64,000 nt of DNA from Pontiellaceae bacterium B12227 (GCA_029432775.1 JAROAZ010000017.1:1-64000); one strand, 5' to 3'; numbered from the stretch's first letter, positions 1-8,952 are shown. Notes: generated from the letters alone by a model not told the origin. Numbers and translations: made by a program.

Positions 1-108
1 CGCGCGCTGCCCATTGCCGACGTTGCGGATATCGACCACCCAGTCGGGGTCCCACGCGCATGGCGGCGCAACGAGTCCGGCCTGTTTGAGCTCCTTGGGC
101 TGCCCCCC
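1..108 (-). pseudogene. IS91-like transposase fragment, cut by the window edge
   Basis: Read on the minus strand this stretch encodes GQPKELKQAGLVAPPCAWDP followed by DWVVDIRNVGNGQRA and runs off the left edge. The W-V-V-D/H-x-x-x-V-G-x-G-x-x-A pattern resembles the middle of IS91/IS801-type Y2 transposases, where it precedes a K/R-Y-L-A-x-Y-V segment. An in-frame TAA at 109-111 sits directly upstream, so the visible 5' part is missing. The assignment rests on one short motif and could be wrong. Confidence 0.4.
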
Positions 109-111
109 TTA

Positions 112-136
112 AACTATGACATTTAAAATGTGAAAT
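112..136. repeat. Degenerate copy of the TTCACAC/GTGTGAA palindrome
   Basis: The stretch AACTAT-GACATTTAAAATGTGAAAT matches the right arm of the double palindrome at 60901-60930 (AACTAT-TTCACACATTTAAAAGTGTGAAAT) except for a few missing or changed bases in the middle. It lies about 40 bp before the IS3-type OrfA remnant, so it may be part of an insertion-sequence end. Confidence 0.4.
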
Positions 137-172
137 CTCTCAGTAAGATAAACCTGAACATGGGAGATGAAC

Positions 173-310
173 ATGAAGAAGAAGCGTTATTCCGAAGTGC
201 AGATCATCGGGATTCTGAAAGAGAACGAAACGGGCATCCCGTGGGGCATTCGTCCGCCACACCCTGCAAACATTGGGCGCAATGGAGCGTTCGAATCCCA
301 CCCCGAATAA
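173..310 (+). pseudogene. IS3-family transposase OrfA, truncated remnant
   Basis: The frame starts MKKKRYSEVQIIGILKENET, which is the characteristic N-terminus of IS3-family OrfA (K-K-x-R-(F/Y)-(T/S)-E-x-Q-I-I-x-I-L-K-E-x-E-x-G). OrfA is the helix-turn-helix subunit that is normally about 90-100 aa and is frameshifted onto the DDE integrase OrfB. Here the similarity stops after about 23 residues and the frame closes at 45 aa with unrelated sequence. No OrfB follows. GGGAGATGAAC just upstream could be the old ribosome site. It is a dead fragment of a once-inserted element, next to another transposase fragment at 1-108. Confidence 0.7.
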
Positions 311-316
311 ATGAGT

Positions 317-1531
317 TTAATTCGTCAGCGAGCCGAGTTCGCGGGCTAGTTCGACGGCGATCTGCTCTTTTTGGCAGTTGGAGCGCGTGGTTTGCAGCGA
401 GACATCGAGGATGCGTTCGCGGATCAGCATGAGGTCGCGCAGTTCTTCCAGTCGTCCGGTGTTCATCGTTTCGAGATCGGTATTCAGCTGGTTCAGTAAC
501 GGTTTGATGCGATCGTTCCGGTTGTTGTCCTGTCCGTAGTAGGACTCGGCTGATTTCATGAGCACTCTGAGCCGATGTTCAATGATGGAGCGATGCAGGT
601 TTTTTGCGGACTCGGTGAGCAGTTGTTCCTGCTGGAAAACAGCGATGTCGGGATTGCGCGTTCCCCATGGGAGGACGAAGGAGGCTGAAAGACCAATGGT
701 GTTTTCGCCGTTGTTATAGTCCACCTCATAGAAGGGCTGGATATATTTCAGCCGGAAGCCGTCGTCGGAAACGGCGACTTCTTCGGCGGCCTGCAGTGAG
801 CGGTATTGCAGGTCGAACTGTTTGTAGTCGGAACGGTTGGAGAGGGCCTGCTGCATGAGTGTATTGAATTCGGTTTCTTTCGGCATGCCGACCAACGCTG
901 TGGTGGACATTTTTTCCAGGTCGGCCCCGTGGCCCAACAGCAGACGAAGCTCCTGCTTAATATCGAGTAAATCGTGTTTGACCTGCTCGTGGTTGTTGAC
1001 GAGTTCGAGATAGAGGCTGTAGAGCTTGGCGCGTTCGGTTACGGTCAGCTGGTTGAGTTCAACACCTTCGTTGGCTTTTTCGAGATAGGGCTCCAGCCAC
1101 TGCAGCTCTTCGTTGAATACTTCGAGCTGTTTGTTAAACATGCGGTATTCGCAAAATCCGCGGTAGACATCGAGCAGCTCATCCCATTCGAGGGCCGAGA
1201 CGCGGAGCTGTTCTGATTGAGCAACGAGCATGAGTTGCTCCCGCAGTTTATCTTTGTTCCAGCGGTCGGGCAGATACATCCGAAGCGCCACACCCACTTC
1301 GCTGTCGGTGATCCTGGGGCGAAGTTCCATGCCGAACTCGGATCGGCTTTTGGCCTGGGCGCGGGCCTGCTCGGCCGCAGTGGCTTCATCGAGAATCACC
1401 CGTTCGGACCGGCTCTGAACCTGTGCTTTCAGCTCGCCGTTTTGCATCAGGGTATCGAGGTCCTGCCCGTTGGAGAGGGCCGGAGCGATCAGGAGGGGAG
1501 CTAATAATAAAAACCGCGTACTTTGCATCAT
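317..1531 (-). CDS. TolC-family outer membrane channel protein
   Basis: About 404 aa. The N-terminus MMQSTRFLLLAPLLIAPALS reads as a Sec signal peptide. The rest is long alpha-helical, coiled-coil-like sequence rich in E, Q, L and R (for example around residues 45-230 and 250-400), as in the periplasmic barrel of TolC/OEP proteins. The ATG at 1531 overlaps the TGA of the upstream HlyD gene as ATGA and has GGGAAAAAG before it, so it is preferred over the ATG at 1546. It is the last gene of the five-gene minus-strand operon and would supply the outer-membrane exit for the HlyD adaptor. The family call is from composition, helix pattern and context; the substrate is unknown. Confidence 0.75.
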   Translation of the reverse strand: MMQSTRFLLLAPLLIAPALSNGQDLDTLMQNGELKAQVQSRSERVILDEATAAEQARAQAKSRSEFGMELRPRITDSEVGVALRMYLPDRWNKDKLREQLMLVAQSEQLRVSALEWDELLDVYRGFCEYRMFNKQLEVFNEELQWLEPYLEKANEGVELNQLTVTERAKLYSLYLELVNNHEQVKHDLLDIKQELRLLLGHGADLEKMSTTALVGMPKETEFNTLMQQALSNRSDYKQFDLQYRSLQAAEEVAVSDDGFRLKYIQPFYEVDYNNGENTIGLSASFVLPWGTRNPDIAVFQQEQLLTESAKNLHRSIIEHRLRVLMKSAESYYGQDNNRNDRIKPLLNQLNTDLETMNTGRLEELRDLMLIRERILDVSLQTTRSNCQKEQIAVELARELGSLTN

Positions 1532-2544
1532 CTTTTTCCCATCCACTGATCCAGAATGGAAATATCCGGAACGACAACCACCTGCTCGCCGGGCACGAGC
1601 TCGGTGCCGGCATCGAGTTCAATCACGATGCGGCGGCCGCGCAGAATCTGATCGCCAAAGCCGGTGAAGACCGGAAGTTTGCGAATGTCGGCAGTCACAG
1701 TTTGCACTTCGCCGTGATGGACCGCGCGGCTGGCGGAGGAAATAATCCGGCAGCGTTCGCCCTCTGCAATGTCCATGCGCTTTTCCTCCGGCATGAAGGC
1801 AATGATGCGGGAGGTGGAAACATTGCTGATTCGAACCACGGGGTCGCCGGTTTCGACCACATCGCCGGGCTGATGCAGGACTTCGGCCACGACGCCGGCA
1901 GTGCGGGCGGTCAGTCGGCACTGCGCAACCTGAAGGGCTTTGAGTTCGTCCCCGCTGTACAGATCGGAATCGGCTTCAATCAGCTTCAGCCGTTGTTCCA
2001 GCTGGGCAATCAGGTTGGGATAGTGCGCGAGCACATCTTTAGTGGCGGCAATCTGCGGCCGGACATCTTCCACATCCTGTTCGAGGATCAGGTTTTTGGA
2101 GCGGAGCTCTTCTGTGCGGGCCCACTGGCCTTCCAGTGCCTTCAGTTCGGCGGCGGTTTTGGCCTCTTCGAGTTTGAGGCTTTCAATGTCGACACGGATG
2201 GACTGCACCTTATCGCGTGTTTTCATGAGCGAGGCCTGGTCCATCAGCAACTCAGAGGCGAGCGTTTCGTTATCCAGCTCACCAATGAGCTGTCCTTCAT
2301 GAATCGGATCGCCGAGATTGACCAGCAATGACTTCAGCCGGCCGCTTTCGAGCGGGGAAATATATTCGTAGGTTCGTTCAGCGACTCCATAGAAGCGCAC
2401 ACGGTGCATGCCGCCGGGCAGCATCACCAGCACGGTGATTGCGGCGGCCATCCAGATGAGCCAGGGCCAGCCGTTGAACAGCTGACGTATGAGGTTGCGG
2501 CGGCGATGGCGAAGGGCAGGGCGTTTGAATTCTTTATTTTTCAT
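1528..2544 (-). CDS. HlyD-family periplasmic adaptor (membrane fusion protein)
   Basis: 338 aa. There is one N-terminal membrane anchor (about residues 25-44), then the first half of a biotinyl-lipoyl-like domain (S-P-L-E-S-G-R-L-K-S-L-L-V-N-L-G-D-P-I-H-E-G-Q-L-I-G-E-L-D), a coiled-coil hairpin (about residues 95-205), the second lipoyl half (R-T-A-G-V-V-A-E-V-L-H-Q-P-G-D-V-V) and a C-terminal beta domain. That order is typical of HlyD/EmrA adaptors that bridge an inner-membrane transporter to TolC. AAGGAGG lies 6-7 bases before the ATG. It follows the DUF4956 gene by 12 bp and overlaps the TolC-like gene. No ABC or RND pump gene is present, so the inner-membrane partner is either DUF4956 or encoded elsewhere. 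Confidence 0.88.
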   Translation of the reverse strand: MKNKEFKRPALRHRRRNLIRQLFNGWPWLIWMAAAITVLVMLPGGMHRVRFYGVAERTYEYISPLESGRLKSLLVNLGDPIHEGQLIGELDNETLASELLMDQASLMKTRDKVQSIRVDIESLKLEEAKTAAELKALEGQWARTEELRSKNLILEQDVEDVRPQIAATKDVLAHYPNLIAQLEQRLKLIEADSDLYSGDELKALQVAQCRLTARTAGVVAEVLHQPGDVVETGDPVVRISNVSTSRIIAFMPEEKRMDIAEGERCRIISSASRAVHHGEVQTVTADIRKLPVFTGFGDQILRGRRIVIELDAGTELVPGEQVVVVPDISILDQWMGKR

Positions 2545-2556
2545 GGTCTGTCCTCC

Positions 2557-3255
2557 TTACAGTTCAACGGTTGTGCGCTGCATCACCAGATTGACTTCCG
2601 CAATGGAGTCGACCGCTTCGAGTTTCTTCACCAGATCCACCTGATAGGAGGGATCGATGAGGCGGACCTGATAGGAGTATTCCAGCAGGTCGCCCTGAAC
2701 CGCTTCCCGCATGGCGAGCAGGGTGTAGGCGGAGCAGCACTCGGCCATTACCGTGTCCACCACGCCGCGCGCTTCGTCGTTGTCGGATTCGACCAGGAAG
2801 CGAAGCATGGCTTCGTAGCGCCGGTGGGTGGCGAAGGGAGCCCAGTGCAGCAGGACAATGACGGAACTCAACAGGAAACAACCGGTGACGGCGACGGCGA
2901 ACATGCCGGCCCCGCAGGCAATGCCGAGGCCGAGCGCGGCGAAGAGGAACATCATATCGCGCGGGTCCCGGACGACCGTTCGGAAGCGAATGAGAGACAA
3001 GGCCCCGAGCACGCCGATGCCGCGGGCCAGGCTGTCGCCCATGGACATCATGACCATGCAGGTGATCATGCCGCCGAGAATCAGGGTGTGAACGAATGAC
3101 CGCGAGTAGGAGAGCGACTGGAAGGTCACCTGATACAGTTTGGCCACGACCGAACATAAAACAAAACTCAGCAGCATGGCTGAAATGACGTGTTGAAGGC
3201 TGAGGCTTTGCGAGCTGCCTGCTGCCGATAATAGATCTGTCCATCCACCGTTCAT
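2557..3255 (-). CDS. DUF4956 family membrane protein
   Basis: 232 aa. Several hydrophobic segments lie in the first 140 residues (about 20-40, 52-72, 78-96, 103-137), followed by a soluble C-terminal domain of about 90 residues. The stretch G-V-L-G-A-L-S-L-I-R-F-R-T-V-V-R-D-P-R-D is the family hallmark (a G-x-x-G-A-x-S-x-I-R-F-R-T-x-x-x-x-x-x-D pattern also seen in MgtC-like membrane proteins). The biochemical role of DUF4956 is not established. In many bacteria it neighbours VTC-domain and CotH genes, exactly as here. It starts 12 bp after the VTC gene with AAGGGGAAG ahead of the ATG. Confidence 0.85.
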   Translation of the reverse strand: MNGGWTDLLSAAGSSQSLSLQHVISAMLLSFVLCSVVAKLYQVTFQSLSYSRSFVHTLILGGMITCMVMMSMGDSLARGIGVLGALSLIRFRTVVRDPRDMMFLFAALGLGIACGAGMFAVAVTGCFLLSSVIVLLHWAPFATHRRYEAMLRFLVESDNDEARGVVDTVMAECCSAYTLLAMREAVQGDLLEYSYQVRLIDPSYQVDLVKKLEAVDSIAEVNLVMQRTTVEL

Positions 3256-3267
3256 TACTTCTTCCCC

Positions 3268-4098
3268 TTACATATCTTCCATAAATTCATCGGCAAAGGG
3301 GGCTTCTCCTTTGCCGGTTAACAGGTTTTCCATCCAGATTGCTGTGGAGTATTTACAGTTCCCGCAGCGGATCAAATTAAATTCCTGCACGAGAGCAATC
3401 ATCCAGGTGGGCACCTGCTCTGTACATTTTACTTCCAGCACCAGGGTGGAATCCTTGCGATTGCGCACGAGGCCGCTGTCCATTGAAATAAAGCGGCCGC
3501 CGACGCCCCAGCCATACATATCGGTTACCGGTTGGTAGCAGAGTTTGGAATCGAAGGTGATGCGTGCGTAATGATCAAAGAGACCGGAATAGGCTTCCCG
3601 GCTGTAGTGCACATACACCAGCGGTTTTGCATCGATCTCATTGGTCAGCCGGACAAATTCGCGGAAGGCTTCACGTTCCTTAATGGATTTCAGGTTGAGT
3701 TCATCAACATGTTTCTTGAGGATCCCCGGTTTCCAGGCTTCGAACGGAATACAGGCACGCGATTTAATGACTCGGTCGAAAAATTTGCGTTTAATCTCTA
3801 AAAAGACCGGGGCATCGCCGGGCGGTTTTCCATAGGTGCGAACGCGCAGTTTAAAACGATGGGCCGCTTCCCATTCCTTTGCATAGTGCAGCGAGAGGGC
3901 ATCGGAGTCCATCTGGAGCGTGTTAATGAAGTATTGGCCGCCGGCTTTTTCGCAATGTTTATCCATTTCACAGTAGGGTTGGATAAACTGCTTGATGGGC
4001 TCTACGAGGTGGCGCGGAATAATATACTTGGCCTCAAACCGATCCAGTTCGGTTGAAAAATCAGCACTTTCAAATTTTTGACTGTGTCTATTTATCAT
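3268..4098 (-). CDS. VTC-domain protein, polyphosphate polymerase-like
   Basis: 276 aa, soluble. It begins its fold with E-L-D-R-F-E-A-K-Y-I-I-P, has paired basic strands (H-R-F-K-L-R-V-R-T-Y, then F-L-E-I-K-R-K and V-I-K-S-R), and a late S-T-L-V-L-E-V-K-C strand. This matches the tunnel fold of the VTC catalytic domain, in which Arg/Lys residues line a beta tunnel and an acidic residue holds the metal. In yeast the domain makes polyphosphate from ATP. Bacterial homologues beside CotH and DUF4956 have no settled substrate. No membrane segment or SPX domain is seen. The ribosome site is weak (GGAAATAC 12-13 bases upstream), so translation may depend on the preceding gene. Confidence 0.85.
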   Translation of the reverse strand: MINRHSQKFESADFSTELDRFEAKYIIPRHLVEPIKQFIQPYCEMDKHCEKAGGQYFINTLQMDSDALSLHYAKEWEAAHRFKLRVRTYGKPPGDAPVFLEIKRKFFDRVIKSRACIPFEAWKPGILKKHVDELNLKSIKEREAFREFVRLTNEIDAKPLVYVHYSREAYSGLFDHYARITFDSKLCYQPVTDMYGWGVGGRFISMDSGLVRNRKDSTLVLEVKCTEQVPTWMIALVQEFNLIRCGNCKYSTAIWMENLLTGKGEAPFADEFMEDM

Positions 4099-4194
4099 GC
4101 GTCAGTTGTATTTCCAGTTTCACCGCCGTCGAACCCGGTTTCCGTATTCAATTTTGAGAGGATTGCATAAACTCCATTAAGATTACATTAAGTC

Positions 4195-7100
4195 CTATTT
4201 CAATTCAATGGTTGCGCGGGTGAAAACGGTCGGCCCGTCCGGCGACTGTTCGGTCGTCAGAATGGTGCCGTTTCCCGGAATCTCTGTTGCTCCGGAAACC
4301 GGGCCCCATACCGTTCCGGTTAAGCTATGCAACTGCTGCAGCGTGTAAAGACGCTTCAGTCCGAAATCGGTGGAGGGGTCTGTTTTGCGGGTCGGGATGG
4401 AGACTTCAACCCGGCCGTTCTGCAGCAACTGAATACTCAGGCTGGCAAAATCGTCCCGATTGGTCGGATTGGTGCCGGCGATGAATTCGGCCAGGTTATT
4501 CTGCCCGTCGGCATCGAAGTCGTCTGTTTCGCCGGATAACGGGGCGGCAGGAGAGCCGAAATAGGTCGTTTTCCAATCATCGGAAAGTGTGGTGATGCCC
4601 GCCGCGGAGAGGGGGGACGATCCGGGGGTGCCGTTGCCGTCGGCGGCGCGCCACGAAACAGGATCGTTGGCCGGGGCGGTTGTGCTGATCCGTTCGATGG
4701 ACTGCCCGGCGTTAATGACCGGCCACGGGGCGATGGGTTTGTAGTTCACGGACTCGATTTGGATTTGCGGCACCAGGGCGGGTTCCGGATTGCCGGGATA
4801 GTTCAGCCGAATGTGCTCGCCGCCGTTGTTCAGGTTTCCATCCATTGGACCGAATACATCGATTTCCATCGGGACGGAATACTGTATGCGAAAGGCGAGG
4901 GGGTTGGTTGCGCAGACAATCAGAAACTCGCCGGAGTCCAGTGTGGTTCCGGTCGGGAATGTGAAGCTCGCCGCATCGGTGAGCGACCAGCCGTTGGTCG
5001 GGTATGCGGTGTCGTAGAGCGAAACCGGTTCCGTGCCGGCGTTGTAGAGCTCGATGTATTCCGTTTTTCCAAGGGTTGGAAAATATTTGATTTCGCTGAT
5101 CAGCACCGGCCCGCTTTTCGGTTCGCTGTTTTCCATGCCGGCGGTCTGTGCGGCCATGGGGATAAACTGGGCATCGCCTTCGCTGTCGATCCAGCGCCCC
5201 AGAGAAACATCTTTTCCGGAGGCGTTGAAATCGTGGCTGACCTGATAGCCCTGCAGAGTCCCGTCGGAGAGGGCTTTGCTCAGGATGATCTCATCGCCAA
5301 GCTCGCTGAGGGCGAATGCATCCGGTCCGCTGTTGAACTGACTTTCATGGAGAACAATAAATCCGTCGGCCGGCAGCAACGTGCTGTTGGGCAGGGCATA
5401 TTTTTTCAGGTTGTTCCAATCATCGGAAAGAAACCAGTGGCTGAGGTCGATCACGGAAGAAGTCATGTTCCTGATTTCAACCCAGTCGCCGCCGGTGTCG
5501 GAATGCGCCAGCACTTCATTAATGATGACGGATTCCGGAGCCAGATCGATGTCGGCGTTGCCCGGTGATCCGCCTGTATTCAGGCTGGGACGCCAGGACG
5601 CTTTGTAGTTCCAGGCGGCTGCGTTGGTCTGAGAAGGATCAATGAGCGTGAGCGAGAACCCTTTTCCGTCGGTGTTGTCGTACCAGTCGTCGTTATATTC
5701 GAACCGCTGAATGGTTTCACCTCGGGCATCTTCGAGTTCGACGGAATCGTTGCCGTTGGCCAGATAACCGGCGAAGGGGCCGAGGACGGTCATACCGGCG
5801 GTGTTGTAGTGCAGGGCAAACTCAACCGGATCGCTGGCGACGACAACGTAGCCGCCGGCGGGAATGGTGACGGCGGGGTTGGTGAAGACCAACCCTTCAG
5901 AGAAAAAGGTTCCGCCAATGTTCAGCGGACCGGTGCCGATGTTTTTCAGTTCGACAAACTCAAGGCGATCTTCTGTTAAGTCGGAGCCGTCGGGCAGGGC
6001 CGGGTGATACATGACCTCGGTGATGCGCAGGTAGCGCTGGGTATTGCTGAGGTCCTCCGCCCAGGTCTCGGTGTCTTTCAGCGTGCCGGCGGCATCGTAG
6101 AGCTCCAGGGTTTCGCCGCGGCTGGACAGCATGCCCTTATAGCTGCCTTGCACAAACCGCTTTTCGCCGCCTTTGGGAGAAACGGAACGGCTGCGGAAGG
6201 CGCCGGTGTCGGGGGAGACATAAAAATAGTCATTCGGCAGGACGACGCTTCCGCTTCTGAAAACATGCGTGACGGCATTGCTGAGCGACCAGCCTGAAAG
6301 ATCGACCGCGGTACTGTTGGGATTATAGAGCTCGATATATTCCTCTGCCTGATTTCCCGAAACCGGCGTGACCTCCACATGGGAAATCTGAATGTTCGGT
6401 GAGGCGGCCTGGGCGGCAGGCAGGAGCGACTGGCTGTAGAAATAGGTTCGTGTAGGATTCAGGTAGGCACTGACGGTTCGGTCTGCATTGGCCTGTTCAG
6501 GCGTAAAGTTGATGCCGTAAGCCCAGGAATTGCCCCATTTGTTGTAGTCCAGCAGCAGGTCAGCACCATGGGTTGCCAGCAGGTCGGAAATCAGGTTCTC
6601 ATAATAGCGTTCCTCCAACGGGGTGGATGACGGCTGAAGGAGTTCATCCAGAACCGAGCGCAGCCGGCGGAGATAGAGCGCTTTCAGATCCGGTGAGTCC
6701 CATACGGCTTTCTGGAGTAAGCCCCACGACGGATGCCGCAGATTATTTGCAGGATCTGACCCGTCATGCAGAATTTTAAAGGTTTTATTCCATGTCATTC
6801 CGAACACGAGGTCTTTGTCCCAGGGAAAGACCGACCAGTCGCCGGTTCCGTCGGTGTCGCGATAATAATAATGATTCTTTGCCGCGGTATCGCCATCCCG
6901 CATGAGTGCGGTTAAACAAAGATAGTTGAGCACATTCGCGACATCCATATTATCAAAAACGAAAGACTCTTTTTCCGGGGTCTGGATGCCGTGAACCAGC
7001 GCGTGGACATCGCTGGTGTCGGTGTCTTCTTTTCGTGTTTTCTGCGCTACCCGATGCGTTTTGTAAGCCGTGTCCGGTTCGTCCGTTCCCCAGCCGATGA

Positions 7101-8952
7101 CCTTGTAGAGTTTGCCGTTTTCATCGTAGTCATGTCGGAGGAGGTAGTCCTCGTCCAGTTGTTCTTCAAAATTCTGGACACCGAAGAACGCATTGTTGCG
7201 GCGCAGATGCACGAGGAAGGATTTACAGCCGGGGGCGCCGACCTTTTCATAGGAATTCCAGGCCAGCATGCGGCGCAGGTAGGTTTTGTCGGAGTAGGTG
7301 GTGTTGAGGTTCATCTCCTCCACTTTGCGCTCCGAGGCGTCATACTCAAAGTGGTGGCCGCGGTTGAAGTCAAACTTGTGACTTTTCTTAATGATGGATG
7401 TATTTTCGGTGGATCCGCCCCGGGTACGGGTCATGATGTTATCGTAGAGTTTTCCGTCATAGAAAATGGAGGAGCGGCTTTCGTTTCCGCTGTCCATGAT
7501 GTTGGTGGTCGCAACAAACCAGTGATAGACCGGCATGGAGCTGGTTACAGCAATCTGTGCCATGGTACCGAAAAACTCGGGCGAATTCAGCGGGTCGTAA
7601 AACAGGGGCCAGCGGGAGGTATTGCCCGCTCCGTCTTCGGCGTTGAAACGGTAGCGGATCATTTCGCCGGCGGCATAGGCGGTGGATGGAATGGTGGCGG
7701 TGTAGAGGTCATCACCGGAGTGGGTCATGGGAACAGTGGTTTCTCCGTTGAACATGATTTCGTAGGTCATGGTGATCGCGGCGACGCCATCGGCTTCATC
7801 GATCACCTTGACCGAAACATTCAGATCTTCGGTTTCCAATGGCTGGAAGGGCAGGTGCTGTTCTTTTGAAAACTGCGGACCGATGTTTTCTGTGCCTCCG
7901 ATATTCCCGGCGCCCGGGGTCGGTGTGGAGAAATAGAGCGGGTTCTGCCCGCTGATCAGTTCTGAACTGAACAGGGTGAGTTCCGGTAATAAAAGAAAGT
8001 CGCTGCTGTTGCTGCGGTCGTTCACTCCGTGAATGGCCAGTATGTTGGTGCCCGAGACAAAGGCACTGCCGCCGGACAGTTGATAGGTTTCGAAATCGGA
8101 AGACTCAATCCATTCAAGGGCATCTTCGTCCCATGCGTATGTTCCTGAAATATTCGCCGATGCAATGGGTTCGCCGTTGATGTATGCCCGAAACCCGTCG
8201 TCATACCAGAGGCGCAGGGTCGCCTGGTTGACCTGAGTCCCTTCCGGGACGACGAATGGAATGCGGGTGTAGATGGTTGGGTGCACATTATACATGATGG
8301 ACTCAACATCCATATTGAACAGTCCTTCGTAGCCGGAGGTGCGTTCATAGCCGATGCCGGTTTGTCCGGCGATCCATCCGGTGTCATCGAATCCCGGTTG
8401 CGTCCAGTTCAGCTCCAGCGAATCGTCGGTCGGAACAAACACGGAGCAGGGGGCGCCGGCCGTTAAAACCTGATTGGAAGAAAGGGTTACAGGGACGCCG
8501 AAGGAGACATCATCCACCTGAGCGGGATATTCCGGGGAATAATCAGAGACCACCACGCCGTCCGGGTTGACGAGGGCCAGGTATTCACCGCCGCCAGACA
8601 GTTTGAAATTGGTATGCAGCTCTTCATCGGGATCTTTCCGGTTTTTGTTGGATGCCCGGATCAGGCGGAAATCGCCCGGGCCGAGCACAACCGGGGATAT
8701 TTCCCACTTCGTCAGATCATCCGCTTTGTCCGTCAAATGCCAACCGCCGAGGTTTACGGCCTCGCTGCCCGCGTTGAACAGCTCAATCCAGTCGCTGCGA
8801 TCGCCGTCTTCGTCCTCTAAACCGTTGCTGTTGACGGCCAGAAATTCGCTGATGATGACGTCGGGCTCCGCCTGTACAGGGGCTGCCGAGGCGGCAATGC
8901 CGAGCAGCAGGGCGGCGAAAGCCGTATCGAATCTATTCATCTTATTCTGCAT
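4195..8952 (-). CDS. Multi-lamin-tail CotH-kinase family secreted protein
   Basis: 1585 aa, with a signal peptide (about residues 1-28, ending A-A-P-V-Q-A-E). A first lamin-tail domain (about 30-150; V-I-I-S-E-F-L-A-V-N...W-I-E-L-F-N-A-G...L-G-G-W-H-L-T-D) and a beta-rich stretch are followed by a CotH domain (about 470-850), with R-T-R-G-G-S-T, F-G-V-Q-N-F-E-E-Q and F-P-W-D-K-D-L-V-F-G, the last corresponding to the metal-binding W-D-x-D-x-x-F-G region. Four more lamin-tail domains follow (about 890, 1030, 1170, 1300). The end is a D-F-D-A-D-G-Q-N-N-L-A-E-F-I-A-G-T tail. CotH in Bacillus phosphorylates spore-coat proteins; the substrate here is unknown. It is the first gene of the VTC/DUF4956/HlyD/TolC operon. 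AGG nine bases before the ATG supports the start; an ATG at 8940 is an alternative. Confidence 0.85.
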   Translation of the reverse strand: MQNKMNRFDTAFAALLLGIAASAAPVQAEPDVIISEFLAVNSNGLEDEDGDRSDWIELFNAGSEAVNLGGWHLTDKADDLTKWEISPVVLGPGDFRLIRASNKNRKDPDEELHTNFKLSGGGEYLALVNPDGVVVSDYSPEYPAQVDDVSFGVPVTLSSNQVLTAGAPCSVFVPTDDSLELNWTQPGFDDTGWIAGQTGIGYERTSGYEGLFNMDVESIMYNVHPTIYTRIPFVVPEGTQVNQATLRLWYDDGFRAYINGEPIASANISGTYAWDEDALEWIESSDFETYQLSGGSAFVSGTNILAIHGVNDRSNSSDFLLLPELTLFSSELISGQNPLYFSTPTPGAGNIGGTENIGPQFSKEQHLPFQPLETEDLNVSVKVIDEADGVAAITMTYEIMFNGETTVPMTHSGDDLYTATIPSTAYAAGEMIRYRFNAEDGAGNTSRWPLFYDPLNSPEFFGTMAQIAVTSSMPVYHWFVATTNIMDSGNESRSSIFYDGKLYDNIMTRTRGGSTENTSIIKKSHKFDFNRGHHFEYDASERKVEEMNLNTTYSDKTYLRRMLAWNSYEKVGAPGCKSFLVHLRRNNAFFGVQNFEEQLDEDYLLRHDYDENGKLYKVIGWGTDEPDTAYKTHRVAQKTRKEDTDTSDVHALVHGIQTPEKESFVFDNMDVANVLNYLCLTALMRDGDTAAKNHYYYRDTDGTGDWSVFPWDKDLVFGMTWNKTFKILHDGSDPANNLRHPSWGLLQKAVWDSPDLKALYLRRLRSVLDELLQPSSTPLEERYYENLISDLLATHGADLLLDYNKWGNSWAYGINFTPEQANADRTVSAYLNPTRTYFYSQSLLPAAQAASPNIQISHVEVTPVSGNQAEEYIELYNPNSTAVDLSGWSLSNAVTHVFRSGSVVLPNDYFYVSPDTGAFRSRSVSPKGGEKRFVQGSYKGMLSSRGETLELYDAAGTLKDTETWAEDLSNTQRYLRITEVMYHPALPDGSDLTEDRLEFVELKNIGTGPLNIGGTFFSEGLVFTNPAVTIPAGGYVVVASDPVEFALHYNTAGMTVLGPFAGYLANGNDSVELEDARGETIQRFEYNDDWYDNTDGKGFSLTLIDPSQTNAAAWNYKASWRPSLNTGGSPGNADIDLAPESVIINEVLAHSDTGGDWVEIRNMTSSVIDLSHWFLSDDWNNLKKYALPNSTLLPADGFIVLHESQFNSGPDAFALSELGDEIILSKALSDGTLQGYQVSHDFNASGKDVSLGRWIDSEGDAQFIPMAAQTAGMENSEPKSGPVLISEIKYFPTLGKTEYIELYNAGTEPVSLYDTAYPTNGWSLTDAASFTFPTGTTLDSGEFLIVCATNPLAFRIQYSVPMEIDVFGPMDGNLNNGGEHIRLNYPGNPEPALVPQIQIESVNYKPIAPWPVINAGQSIERISTTAPANDPVSWRAADGNGTPGSSPLSAAGITTLSDDWKTTYFGSPAAPLSGETDDFDADGQNNLAEFIAGTNPTNRDDFASLSIQLLQNGRVEVSIPTRKTDPSTDFGLKRLYTLQQLHSLTGTVWGPVSGATEIPGNGTILTTEQSPDGPTVFTRATIELK
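5067..5081. repeat. 15-bp palindrome site
   Basis: TTCCAAGGGTTGGAA with perfect 6-bp arms, inside the CotH-family gene. Two one-mismatch copies (TTCCAATCATCGGAA) lie at 4571-4585 and 5414-5428 in the same gene, both where D-D-W is encoded. Confidence 0.85.
7834..7848. repeat. 15-bp palindrome site
   Basis: TTCCAATGGCTGGAA inside the CotH-family gene, read on the minus strand as F-Q-P-L-E. It has the same 15 bases as the site at 18140 in the cysteine desulfurase gene. Confidence 0.85.

Noticed and set aside
280-310. GCGTTCGAATCCCACC resembles the T-arm and 3' end of a tRNA
   Set aside because: Only three of five T-stem pairs form, and no anticodon or D-arm is found upstream. It may be chance or a dead attachment-site relic.
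317-8952. Many long plus-strand open frames over the minus-strand operon (for example 1423-2331, 4759-5568, 6991-7869)
   Set aside because: They are shadows of GC-rich real genes on the other strand, lack ribosome sites and have no family motifs.
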